From assembly GCF_002895005.1 (NCBI RefSeq), contig NZ_POWF01000001.1:186001-250000 (forward strand): 64,000 bases of DNA. The letters run 5' to 3'. This document shows positions 1 to 8,377 of the stretch, in pieces (within the stretch, counting starts at the first letter, position 1; the number at the start of each line of letters is the position of its first letter). The position numbers were made by a program, and so were the translations under genes. The DNA comes from Hanstruepera neustonica (GTDB lineage Bacteria; Bacteroidota; Bacteroidia; Flavobacteriales; Flavobacteriaceae). The notes below the pieces were generated by a model, which saw only the letters and a program-made list of their open reading frames with translations, ran no database searches and was not told where the DNA came from.

Positions 1-675
1 GGCTGCCAATGCCAATGGTTTAGTTCCGCCGTGATAGTTTGTATATTCGCCAGTAGCGGAAACAGCCAATCGATAGGTTCTTAAAATAGAATCATCGGCG
101 TTGTTTCTAAATCCATTGTTGGAGTCATTTAACAGTCTATTAGCGCTTTCAACAACCGAGCACTCAAACGCATCATTATAATTTAGTTTATCTTTTCTTT
201 TGAAAACGACATACTGTGATAAATCATCAGAAAACACTTCTATAAATGTTGCTGGTTTATTAGCAGAAATAATCATTCCTTGAAAGCCAAGAGGTGATAT
301 GCTAAATCTCAAAACCGCTGAAGGATCTTCAATTCCTTGACCTGCATAGGATCTGATTTCAGGGTATCTTGCTTGTAGTTCTGGACTAAAAACAGAAGCT
401 TCTATTATTCGAAAATTTTCCAATTTCCCTTCAGAATTAGGGAATGTAAGAACAATATTTGAATTAAGACGATTACTCCCTCTTTTAGGAACATTCGTTA
501 AACTTGCTTTTAAGCCTTCAACATCCAAAGTGAATATATTTGGATTTTGAATTTGTAGTTTTTCTGTATTAATTAATGCCGGTTTTGAAGTAACTGTTTC
601 ATTCCATAATTGCCGCTTTTGAGAATAGGCAATCGTCATGTTAACCAATACTAGTAATAGGAAAATTCTTTTCAT
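1..675 (-). CDS. Secreted reprolysin-like (M12B-type) metalloprotease, N-terminal part only
   Basis: The first 225 codons are in the window; the gene runs off the left edge with no stop. It starts with a clear signal peptide (MKRIFLLLVLVNMTIAYSQ), so the product is exported. Residues 20-200 resemble the propeptide-like region of secreted Bacteroidota reprolysin-type proteases. The last residues (TGEYTNYHGG) look like the first strand of the catalytic domain. The zinc motif HExxHxxGxxH expected downstream lies outside the window, so the catalytic assignment is inferred from family resemblance. Homologues usually end in a T9SS sorting domain, which cannot be checked here. The gene points the same way as the M14 protease at 788-4678, with a 112-nt AT-rich gap upstream of its start, so both may be secreted protein-degrading enzymes of one nutritional function. 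Confidence 0.7.
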   Translation of the reverse strand, partial: MKRIFLLLVLVNMTIAYSQKRQLWNETVTSKPALINTEKLQIQNPNIFTLDVEGLKASLTNVPKRGSNRLNSNIVLTFPNSEGKLENFRIIEASVFSPELQARYPEIRSYAGQGIEDPSAVLRFSISPLGFQGMIISANKPATFIEVFSDDLSQYVVFKRKDKLNYNDAFECSVVESANRLLNDSNNGFRNNADDSILRTYRLAVSATGEYTNYHGGTKPLALAA

Positions 676-787
676 ATCTAATGCTTAAGGTATATTTTGG
701 TGCAATAAATTTTAACTGCTAAAATAACTATTATTTTAATATATAAAATATTGATTTTAAATCTTTAGCGTAGAAATCTATTAGCAC

Positions 788-3700
788 TTATTGTTTTATG
801 AATTTTTTAATTGATAAATATTTTCCATTATTCAATTCAATAAAATATAATCCAGAACTCAATAATGATACATCAATACTACCTGTTGAATTTCCTGAAA
901 TCAGAACCTCCCCAGAAATATTTCTAATATGATAATTGAAAGCATCTACTTCTCCTATTTTCACTGTCAATATATTTGCAGTAACTGGATTTGGATATAG
1001 CTTCACATTTTCAAAATGGCTTGTATCTGTTCCTCTTGATTGTTGCACTTTTAAACTAGACTCATTCCTTCCTGTAATAGTAATTTGATCAACATAAATC
1101 TGTTCATTTTTTTTGGATGCCGCAGATTGGAATCTAAATCCAGCATTAGAAGCAAAATTGTATTGAGTTGATGAAATAACAACTGTCGCATTATTAAATG
1201 AATTGTTATTGTATCCAGAACCTACTATAAAATTAGCAGCTACTACCCAAGTGGATCCATCAAAATAGCTAAAAATTAAACTTTCGCCGTTATTAAGACC
1301 GTTGACATAAAAATAAAGATCTATCTCTATCTCCGAAAAAGGTGAGGTATCAATATTTGACAGCGTCATTGCCGAAGAAATCCCAGAATTATCTCGCAAT
1401 CTCATGGAGTAACTGCCTTCGTAAGAATAGCTCGAAGATACCCTAGAACAATCATTTCCGCCTTCAACCCAACCGTCAAGGCCTGTTTCAAAATAACCTT
1501 GATTTAATATAACGTCACTTGGAGGACATATTGGGCAATAAGAACCTCCACAATCAACTCCTGTTTCATCACCGTTTTGAATACCGTCATTACATGTTGG
1601 CGCCGCTAATGTTGTTTCATTAACTGAATTACTAGCAGAGGAAGAATTCCCTGCTGCATCTCTAGCTACAACATAAAATGAGTAGGTGGTATTTTCACTC
1701 AAACCAGTAGCTAAATAAAAAGTTCCCCAAACGCTATCAATAAAAATTCCATCTTGATAAATATCGTAGCCATCAACTCCAATATTATCTGTGGATGCAT
1801 TCCAAGATAAATCAGTAGTCGTTTCTGTAGTATTAGAAGCCGAAAGTCCAGTCGGTGTACTTGGTGCTACAGTATCTACAAATGCTTCTGTAGTTACATT
1901 CACTGTATTGCTAGCATTAGAAGCGTTCCCTGCTGCATCTCTGGCAATAACATAAAATGTGTAAGCAGTACTTGGACTTAATCCTGCAACCTGATATGTA
2001 GTACCACTTACATTTGCAATAAAACTTCCATCTTGATAAATATCGTAACCTGAAACTCCAACATTATCGGTGGCAACATCCCAACTCAAATCTGTTGTAA
2101 AGGAAGTAGTATTATTTGCTGTTAAATTTGTTGGTGCTGAAGGTGCTTGCGTATCTGGCGGGTCCAAGGTTGTGATATTCTCTGAATTACTTGCAGAGGA
2201 AGCGTTACCTGCTGTATCTCTAGCAATGACATAAAATGAATAACCCGTGCTTGGTGTTAACCCAGTAACCTGATACGACGTCCCTGATACGTTAGTGACA
2301 AAACCTCCATTTTGATACACATCATATCCAGTAACCCCAATATTATCGGTGGAAGCATTCCAAGTTAAATCGGTGCTCGTTTGAGTGGTGTTTGAAGCCG
2401 TTAAATTAGATGGCACACTAGGTGGTGTCACATCGGGTCCTGACAACATTCCCAAGATAATAACTTGGTCTATGTAAACCTGATCATTCTTTCTTTGAGC
2501 ATCACACTGAATTCTAAATTGTGCGTTAGCCGGTAAATTGTATTGTGATGCATCCAATGTAAATGACGCCGAATAGAATGAGTTATTACTAAAATCAACT
2601 CCAGAAGTATATGTCGCCAATGTTGACCATGATGACCCATTATAGTATCGTAACCAAAAATCTTTGCCATTCTCCATACCGCTGGCATAATAATAGAAAC
2701 TAATAGTCACCTCATCATAGGAACTTAAGTCAAAAGTTTGTGAAGTCATTGCTGAAGAAACTCCAGAACCATCTCTTAATCTAACCGAATAACTGCCTTC
2801 ATAAGAATAAGACGTGGCTGTTCTCGAGCAATCATTTCCACCTTCTACCCAATCATCCATTCCCGTTTCAAAATAGCTAGCGCTAACTGTAACATCATTT
2901 GTTGTGGTGAAATAAATGGAATTGCTATAAGGTGACGAGCTAGAATTACAATTACTTCTTACCTGAACTTCATATTCGGTAGCTGTCACTAATCCTGATA
3001 GATTTACGGAATTAGTATTGGTGTTGATTGTATTCCAATTTGAAGATCCAACTGTTCGGTATCGGCAATCATAATTTGAGCTACTTGGGCTATCCCAACT
3101 TACGGTGGCTGAATCAGATTGGACATTGGATGCATTTAATCCTGATGGGGCTGTTGAAGCTAACGGATTCAACAATATATCACTAATAGTAACTGTTTGA
3201 TAATTTGAAATACTTTGATTTGCTAACGTAAAGGATTGATAACAATCAGCTTCAAATAAGATATCATATGTTCCTGCAATGGTTGGTCTATAAAAATCCC
3301 CATAAGGTAATTCTGTTATTGTATGTGAATTGACTGCATCATGCCCTACCAGCGTAATTTTAGCCTCAATGGGATTATTGGTTGCGGCATCTCTCACAAC
3401 ACCTCGAAAACCATAAGTGCCTTGTTCTAAATAATCCAATAAAGCTTCACGGTTATAATTCCAATGATCATTTAATTGAGATGCTGGAATTGTTTTTGTA
3501 TTGGATAATTCAATGGTTGTCTCTTTACATTGTTGATAGTAATTCATATAATCTTGTCTTCCCCCTTCAACGCGATACCAATCCGCACCGTTGGTTACGC
3601 CTGGAAAAACATAGTTGGTATACATGGCATCCATATAGCCATTAGGGCTGTTATTTTGACAATTTTCAGCATATTCTTGACTTATCAAAAAGAACCAGGC

Positions 3701-4678
3701 GTCATCTGGATGTCGTGTATATGTATTATCCCATGGATAATTGACAACTTCTGTACCACCGTGAAAATTGGCGGACAACACAAAATGATAATTATCTGCC
3801 AAAGCCATAAAATGTTGCGTCTCTAGTTCATAATTTGAATTTCCATCAGGATGCGCACCGCCAATATTATCTGGATAATTTCGGTTTAGATCCCATCCAT
3901 TGTCATTAGCGCGTCTCGCATTAGCAACCGATGTGTTTGTAGGATCTCCATAATAAGTACCATCGGGATTGGCGCTTGGATTAATCCAAATTTCTGTAGT
4001 ATCCAATAAATTCTTTACTCTTAAATGGTCAGGATGTCCGGTATCATTATAAACTGTCAATAAATAATTGATTAGCTCTAACATCATTGGGTATCCTGCA
4101 ATTTCATCACCATGCATAGATGAGGTGTACATCATCCTAGGCTCTTGTTCATTCGTAGAAACATTGGCAGAAATCTTGGCAAATAACAATCTTTTGTTTC
4201 CACCTCCAACACCTTCTGTTGTTCCACCAATATCAACTATCTGACATAAACTTGGGTAAGTCGTTTCAAAATCCTGCATTTGTTGTGCATAATCTGAATA
4301 GGTGGGGTAAGCAGTTAATGGAAATACCAGGGTGGATACCAATCTTTGATTGGGAGGTACTACAACTTGATTAGACATGAGTTGTGGGCCAATGATGTTA
4401 TCAGCATCTTCTACAAAATATTCAATACCACTTTCTTGAAAACGTCTAAACTGCTGGGTATTTGCCCAAGCATAAACTGTTTTAGATCTGGGATCATAAT
4501 TCAAAATTGACAATTGGTTCGTCCAATTCTCAATTTCAGAGACATCATTAATTTTAAAACTAAAGTTAACTTCGCCTTTTTGACTTAAAAATTCTTCGGC
4601 TTTTGCTCTGGAGTTATTTTGTGAGAACACAAAAGACATACTAAACAAAAGAACAATAAGGGTAATTTTTGCTTTCAT
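788..4678 (-). CDS. Secreted M14 zinc carboxypeptidase with FN3 repeats and T9SS sorting domain
   Basis: A 1296-residue multidomain protease. I start it at the ATG at 4678 because a signal peptide (MKAKITLIVLLFSMSFVFSQ) follows; a longer frame to 4720 lacks one. The M14 domain is at about 100-420: HGDE (H189, E192) and NFHGG (H306) supply the zinc ligands and TTIELS (E390) the catalytic Glu. Next come a carboxypeptidase-regulatory-like domain (about 420-500), one FN3 domain, a jelly-roll-like module with the motif EGGNDCSR, three near-identical FN3 repeats, a Cys-rich NGDETGVDCGG stretch, and a second EGGNDCSR module. The C-terminus (YPNPV, then ISGEVL, ending IKKFIKQ) is a typical type-A T9SS sorting domain, so the protein is probably exported by T9SS and surface-bound or released. 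The exact peptidase specificity is not readable from sequence. Confidence 0.9.
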   Translation of the reverse strand: MKAKITLIVLLFSMSFVFSQNNSRAKAEEFLSQKGEVNFSFKINDVSEIENWTNQLSILNYDPRSKTVYAWANTQQFRRFQESGIEYFVEDADNIIGPQLMSNQVVVPPNQRLVSTLVFPLTAYPTYSDYAQQMQDFETTYPSLCQIVDIGGTTEGVGGGNKRLLFAKISANVSTNEQEPRMMYTSSMHGDEIAGYPMMLELINYLLTVYNDTGHPDHLRVKNLLDTTEIWINPSANPDGTYYGDPTNTSVANARRANDNGWDLNRNYPDNIGGAHPDGNSNYELETQHFMALADNYHFVLSANFHGGTEVVNYPWDNTYTRHPDDAWFFLISQEYAENCQNNSPNGYMDAMYTNYVFPGVTNGADWYRVEGGRQDYMNYYQQCKETTIELSNTKTIPASQLNDHWNYNREALLDYLEQGTYGFRGVVRDAATNNPIEAKITLVGHDAVNSHTITELPYGDFYRPTIAGTYDILFEADCYQSFTLANQSISNYQTVTISDILLNPLASTAPSGLNASNVQSDSATVSWDSPSSSNYDCRYRTVGSSNWNTINTNTNSVNLSGLVTATEYEVQVRSNCNSSSSPYSNSIYFTTTNDVTVSASYFETGMDDWVEGGNDCSRTATSYSYEGSYSVRLRDGSGVSSAMTSQTFDLSSYDEVTISFYYYASGMENGKDFWLRYYNGSSWSTLATYTSGVDFSNNSFYSASFTLDASQYNLPANAQFRIQCDAQRKNDQVYIDQVIILGMLSGPDVTPPSVPSNLTASNTTQTSTDLTWNASTDNIGVTGYDVYQNGGFVTNVSGTSYQVTGLTPSTGYSFYVIARDTAGNASSASNSENITTLDPPDTQAPSAPTNLTANNTTSFTTDLSWDVATDNVGVSGYDIYQDGSFIANVSGTTYQVAGLSPSTAYTFYVIARDAAGNASNASNTVNVTTEAFVDTVAPSTPTGLSASNTTETTTDLSWNASTDNIGVDGYDIYQDGIFIDSVWGTFYLATGLSENTTYSFYVVARDAAGNSSSASNSVNETTLAAPTCNDGIQNGDETGVDCGGSYCPICPPSDVILNQGYFETGLDGWVEGGNDCSRVSSSYSYEGSYSMRLRDNSGISSAMTLSNIDTSPFSEIEIDLYFYVNGLNNGESLIFSYFDGSTWVVAANFIVGSGYNNNSFNNATVVISSTQYNFASNAGFRFQSAASKKNEQIYVDQITITGRNESSLKVQQSRGTDTSHFENVKLYPNPVTANILTVKIGEVDAFNYHIRNISGEVLISGNSTGSIDVSLLSSGLYFIELNNGKYLSIKKFIKQ

Positions 4679-4818
4679 TATTTGGTTGGATTTATTCACT
4701 AAAATTAATGTTTTTATCAAAAAAAATTTTAACCCTCACAATGACTTGTTAACATGTTATGAAAAAAATATAGAAATGATTAATGCTTGCCGTCATTTGA
4801 ATTTTATATATTTAAAAT

Positions 4819-6510
4819 ATGCCTATAACACCAATTTTAACCGTATCCGATTTATCAATTTCTTTCTTTAGCAATGGTATTGGAAAAGAAATTATCCACA
4901 ATATTTCCTTTGACCTAAGCCCCAATGAAATTCTTGGAATTGTGGGAGAGTCAGGATCTGGAAAATCGGTATCATCACTGGCAATTCTTGGTTTACTTCC
5001 CAAAAAAATATCAAAAATTACTTCAGGAACAATTAATTTCAACGCTACAGACTTAACGAAATTAGCATCAAAAGAGCTTCAAGTAATTCGTGGGAATAAC
5101 ATCGCCATGATATTTCAGGAACCTATGAGTTCCCTTAACCCTTCTATGAGATGCGGAAAACAAGTAGCTGAAATTCTACTACAACATACCTCATTAAGCA
5201 AGGAAGATGTAAAAAACGAAACGCTACAACTATTTGAAAAAGTAAAACTTCCAGATCCAGCGCGTGTTTTTAAAGCGTATCCTCATGAAATATCAGGTGG
5301 ACAAAAACAGCGTGTCATGATTGCCATGGCCATAGCCTGTAAGCCAAAAATTTTAATTGCAGATGAACCAACCACGGCATTGGATGTGACAGTTCAGAAA
5401 GAAATTATCTTGTTATTAAAGCAGCTTCAAAAAGATGAGGGCATGAGTATTATTTTTATTAGTCACGATTTGGCTCTTATCTCTGAAATTTCTGATAGGG
5501 TCTTGGTCATGTACCAAGGTAACATTGTCGAGCAAGGATTGGTTATTGAAATTTTTAAATCTCCAAACCATACTTATACAAAAGCATTGATTAATTCTAG
5601 ACCAAACCTACAGGTCAGGTATAAAAGGCTTGCTACCATCAATGATTATATGAACGACACTGTTAACCATGACGTAATTACTACCAAAGAACGTCAAGAA
5701 ACACATAAAAAATTATACTCCAAGCCGCCTCTTTTGGAGGTTATAAATCTTGAAAAGGAGTATATTTCAAAATCGGATTGGTTTTCGAGTCCTCATAGCT
5801 TTAAGGCTGTAAACAATGTTAATTTTAAACTTTACGAAGGTGAAACTCTGGGGCTTGTTGGTGAGTCTGGTTGTGGTAAATCAACTCTGTCTAATGCTAT
5901 TTTACTTTTAGACAAAGCCACAAAAGGGCGTATTTTATATAAAGGAAATGACATTAGCAATCTATCAAAAGCCGCTACTCGTGAATTGCGAAAAGACATT
6001 CAAATTATTTTTCAAGATCCCTTTGCATCATTAAATCCCAGAATCCCTGTTGGAAAAGCGATTATGGAACCCATGATGGTTCATGGTATAGGCAAAAGCA
6101 CATCTGAAAGAGAAACTCTGGTTTATGATTTACTCGACAAAGTAGGATTGGATTCTTCTGTTTTCAATAGATATCCGCATGAGTTTTCAGGGGGTCAAAG
6201 GCAGCGTATTGGAATTGCCAGAGCTATAGCACTTGAACCAAAATTAATTATTTGTGACGAATCCGTTTCGGCTTTGGATATTTCAGTTCAGGCTCAAGTT
6301 TTAAATTTACTCAGCGATTTGAAGGATAATTTTGGTTTTACCTATATTTTCATTTCTCATGATCTGGCAGTTGTAAAATACATGTCAGATAATTTAATTG
6401 TAATGAATAGTGGCAAGATAGAAGAAATGGATGATGCTGATATTATTTACGCTAACCCACAGAAAGATTATACCAAAAAACTCATTCATGCCATCCCAAA
6501 AGGTTTATAG
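4819..6510 (+). CDS. Oligopeptide-type ABC transporter, fused double ATP-binding protein
   Basis: 563 residues containing two ABC ATPase domains in one chain, like the YejF/GsiA type in which the DppD and DppF halves are fused. Domain 1 (about 5-255) has Walker A GESGSGKS, signature ISGGQKQR and Walker [13 protein letters not shown]. Domain 2 (about 305-560) has Walker A GESGCGKS, signature FSGGQRQR and [12 protein letters not shown], where Ser replaces the usual Pro after the catalytic Glu. Both sites therefore look competent. It would power uptake of peptides or similar solutes together with permease subunits, but no permease or binding protein lies nearby; these must be encoded elsewhere. 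It is divergent from the M14 protease, which would release peptides, so a functional link is plausible but only inferred. Confidence 0.92.
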   Translation: MPITPILTVSDLSISFFSNGIGKEIIHNISFDLSPNEILGIVGESGSGKSVSSLAILGLLPKKISKITSGTINFNATDLTKLASKELQVIRGNNIAMIFQEPMSSLNPSMRCGKQVAEILLQHTSLSKEDVKNETLQLFEKVKLPDPARVFKAYPHEISGGQKQRVMIAMAIACKPKILIADEPTTALDVTVQKEIILLLKQLQKDEGMSIIFISHDLALISEISDRVLVMYQGNIVEQGLVIEIFKSPNHTYTKALINSRPNLQVRYKRLATINDYMNDTVNHDVITTKERQETHKKLYSKPPLLEVINLEKEYISKSDWFSSPHSFKAVNNVNFKLYEGETLGLVGESGCGKSTLSNAILLLDKATKGRILYKGNDISNLSKAATRELRKDIQIIFQDPFASLNPRIPVGKAIMEPMMVHGIGKSTSERETLVYDLLDKVGLDSSVFNRYPHEFSGGQRQRIGIARAIALEPKLIICDESVSALDISVQAQVLNLLSDLKDNFGFTYIFISHDLAVVKYMSDNLIVMNSGKIEEMDDADIIYANPQKDYTKKLIHAIPKGL

Positions 6511-6861
6511 CATAAACAACTTTTTAGTTAAATAAATTAAGCTTTTAAGGAATTGTTTGGTTCTATGAATTTTTGCACTCAAACCCATTTTATAAGTAGG
6601 TTGTTCAGGTAGATTTGAGGCAAAATTCATAACGTAGGTTTTATGGTAGATTTGGGTTTTTCTTCAAACTTAAATTATAATAGATTTGGGGAAATTATAA
6701 TTCAAATTTTAAAAAAGTTGGTTAATCAGTTCATTAAATTTGGGACTGCTAATATGTAACTTATTTTTAATAAATACGCTTAAATACATAATTAATCGAT
6801 AAAATGCATTAAATTTTAACATTTAACTTGTTTTAAAGTCTTTTTTCTTACATTTTTATAA
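6511..6861. other. AT-rich non-coding stretch
   Basis: Over 350 bases with no convincing gene. It holds the three degenerate copies listed separately at 6590-6691 and, on the minus strand, a 41-codon open frame (6505-6630) that has no recognisable product. The frame runs into the 3' end of the ABC gene. Nothing else is recognised. Confidence 0.5.
6590..6691. repeat. Three degenerate direct repeats, about 35-nt period
   Basis: Three imperfect copies of a unit ending in the plus-strand core TAGATTTGRGG, with the AGATTTG core at 6611, 6648 and 6682 (spacings 37 and 34). The first two copies also share GTAGGTT about 10 nt upstream of the core. The copies are diverged and I cannot assign them to a known repeat family. 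They may be remnants of a decayed gene or repeat element. Confidence 0.4.
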
Positions 6862-6891
6862 TAAAAAAAGCCGTGTTAAATGCACGGCTTT
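6862..6891 (-). terminator. Rho-independent terminator of the CoA-transferase operon
   Basis: Perfect 9-bp inverted repeat AAAGCCGTG / CACGGCTTT with a 7-nt loop (6867-6891), followed on the minus strand by a T-tract. It sits about 30 nt past the stop codon of the CoA-transferase subunit B gene. Confidence 0.85.
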
Positions 6892-6922
6892 CCATTATAT
6901 TATATAAATATGTTAATTGATA

Positions 6923-7585
6923 CTAATTTTTAATAACCATTACAGGAATATCACCTTCAACAATTAAAGTCCCTTCTGTGGCTTTTTGGATGTCTTCAAC
7001 AGAAACACCTGGTGCACGTTCCAATAATTTAAAACCTGAATTAGTAACTTCAAGAACTGCCAAATTGGTTACTATTTTTTTTACACAGCCAACACCAGTC
7101 AATGGTAAGGTGCATCTCTTCAATAATTTAGATTCACCAGCTTTGTTGGTATGCATCATAGCCACAATAATATTTTCGGCACTGGCTACCAAATCCATAG
7201 CGCCACCCATACCCTTCACCATGCGTCCTGGTATTTTCCAATTAGCAATATCACCATTTTCAGCAACTTCCATAGCACCTAAAATAGTTAGGTGAACATG
7301 CTGTCCGCGAATCATTGAAAAACTCATAGCCGAATCAAAAAAACTGGCTCCGGGCAAGGTAGTAATGGTTTGTTTTCCCGCATTGATAATATCAGCATCT
7401 TCTTCGCCTTCAAAAGGGAAAGGCCCCATTCCCAAAACACCATTTTCACTTTGAAACTCAACTTCTATATCATCTCGCACATAATTGGCAACTAACGTAG
7501 GAATACCGATTCCTAAATTTACATAATAACCGTCTTGAACCTCTTTTGCTATACGTTTAGCAATTCCATTTTTATCTAAAGCCAT
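6923..7585 (-). CDS. scoB: 3-oxoacid CoA-transferase (SCOT-type), subunit B
   Basis: 220 residues, the usual length for the beta subunit of succinyl-CoA:3-ketoacid / acetoacetate CoA-transferases. It moves CoA from succinyl-CoA (or acetyl-CoA) to acetoacetate or a related 3-oxoacid in the cytoplasm. The active-site motif SENGVLGMGP supplies the catalytic Glu that forms the glutamyl-CoA thioester; NLGIGIPTLVANY and KGMGGAMDLV are also family-typical. The start is 2 nt after the stop of subunit A, so the two are translated from one message. A strong terminator follows. Substrate preference (ketone-body versus other oxoacid) cannot be told from sequence. Confidence 0.93.
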   Translation of the reverse strand: MALDKNGIAKRIAKEVQDGYYVNLGIGIPTLVANYVRDDIEVEFQSENGVLGMGPFPFEGEEDADIINAGKQTITTLPGASFFDSAMSFSMIRGQHVHLTILGAMEVAENGDIANWKIPGRMVKGMGGAMDLVASAENIIVAMMHTNKAGESKLLKRCTLPLTGVGCVKKIVTNLAVLEVTNSGFKLLERAPGVSVEDIQKATEGTLIVEGDIPVMVIKN

Positions 7586-7587
7586 AA

Positions 7588-8289
7588 TTAATCTCTTTTT
7601 CTTACTGTACGTTGCTCAATACGTTTCTCATACTTTTCGCCTTGGAAAATACGTTGCACAAAAATTCCTGGAATATGGATTTGATTAGGATCTAACTCGC
7701 CAACAGGCACCAACTCTTCAACTTCAGCAACCGTAATCTTTGCAGCACCACACATATTAGGGTTAAAGTTTCTGGCTGTTCCCTTAAAAATCAGGTTTCC
7801 TGCTGCATCTCCTTTCCAAGCTTTTACAAAGGCAAAGTCCGCTTTAAAAGCATGTTCCAAAACATACATCTTGCCATCAAATTCACGAGTTTCTTTCCCC
7901 TCAGCGACTTCTGTTCCAAAACCTGCTGGTGTATAAACAGCCGGAAATCCAGCTTGAGCTGCGCGACAGCGCTCGGCTAAAGTACCTTGTGGAATGAGTT
8001 CTACATCCAATTCACCACTTAACATTTGACGTTCAAATTCATCATTTTCACCCACATAAGATGATACCATTTTTTTTATTTGATGCTGGTGTAGCAGTAA
8101 GCCTAAACCAAAATCATCAACACCAGCATTGTTAGATATACAGGTCAATCCTTTAACACCCAATTTCACTAATGCTGCTATAGCATTTTCAGGAATACCG
8201 CTCAACCCAAAACCACCAAACATGCAGGTCATATCATTAGCTACTCCAGCTATGGCTTCTTGCACACCTGATACTTGTTTATTAATCAT
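7588..8289 (-). CDS. scoA: 3-oxoacid CoA-transferase (SCOT-type), subunit A
   Basis: 233 residues, the alpha subunit that pairs with the downstream beta subunit. The glycine-rich CoA-binding motif [13 protein letters not shown] is near the N-terminus, and the family-typical [21 protein letters not shown]-like region is present (seen here as [15 protein letters not shown]). The gene is first in a two-gene operon. A terminator for the upstream PBP gene lies only about 35 nt before its ATG, so its own promoter must be inside roughly 8290-8325, although no clear consensus was found there. Confidence 0.93.
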   Translation of the reverse strand: MINKQVSGVQEAIAGVANDMTCMFGGFGLSGIPENAIAALVKLGVKGLTCISNNAGVDDFGLGLLLHQHQIKKMVSSYVGENDEFERQMLSGELDVELIPQGTLAERCRAAQAGFPAVYTPAGFGTEVAEGKETREFDGKMYVLEHAFKADFAFVKAWKGDAAGNLIFKGTARNFNPNMCGAAKITVAEVEELVPVGELDPNQIHIPGIFVQRIFQGEKYEKRIEQRTVRKRD

Positions 8290-8324
8290 TTTTATTCATA
8301 TTTTGAAGTCGAAAAATACAAAAT

Positions 8325-8350
8325 AAAAAAGCCATTCGAAAGTGAATGGC
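8325..8350 (-). terminator. Rho-independent terminator after the PBP1A gene
   Basis: 7-bp stem GCCATTC / GAATGGC with a 6-nt loop, followed on the minus strand by six T. It lies 28 nt past the penicillin-binding protein stop codon and separates that operon from the CoA-transferase pair. Confidence 0.8.
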
Positions 8351-8377
8351 ATTAGATTTTTGAAATGTGAAATAACC

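Noticed and set aside
721-737. 7-bp AT-only hairpin past the M14 protease gene
   Set aside because: No GC in the stem and no clear T-tract, so not called as a terminator.
4686-4871. 61-residue plus-strand frame in the gap before the ABC gene
   Set aside because: Overlaps the ABC gene start out of frame and has no signal of its own.
6505-6630. 41-residue minus-strand frame (MNFASNLPEQPTYKMG...)
   Set aside because: No promoter or family, lies on degenerate repeats and runs into the end of the ABC gene. It may be a remnant, but I cannot support it as a gene.
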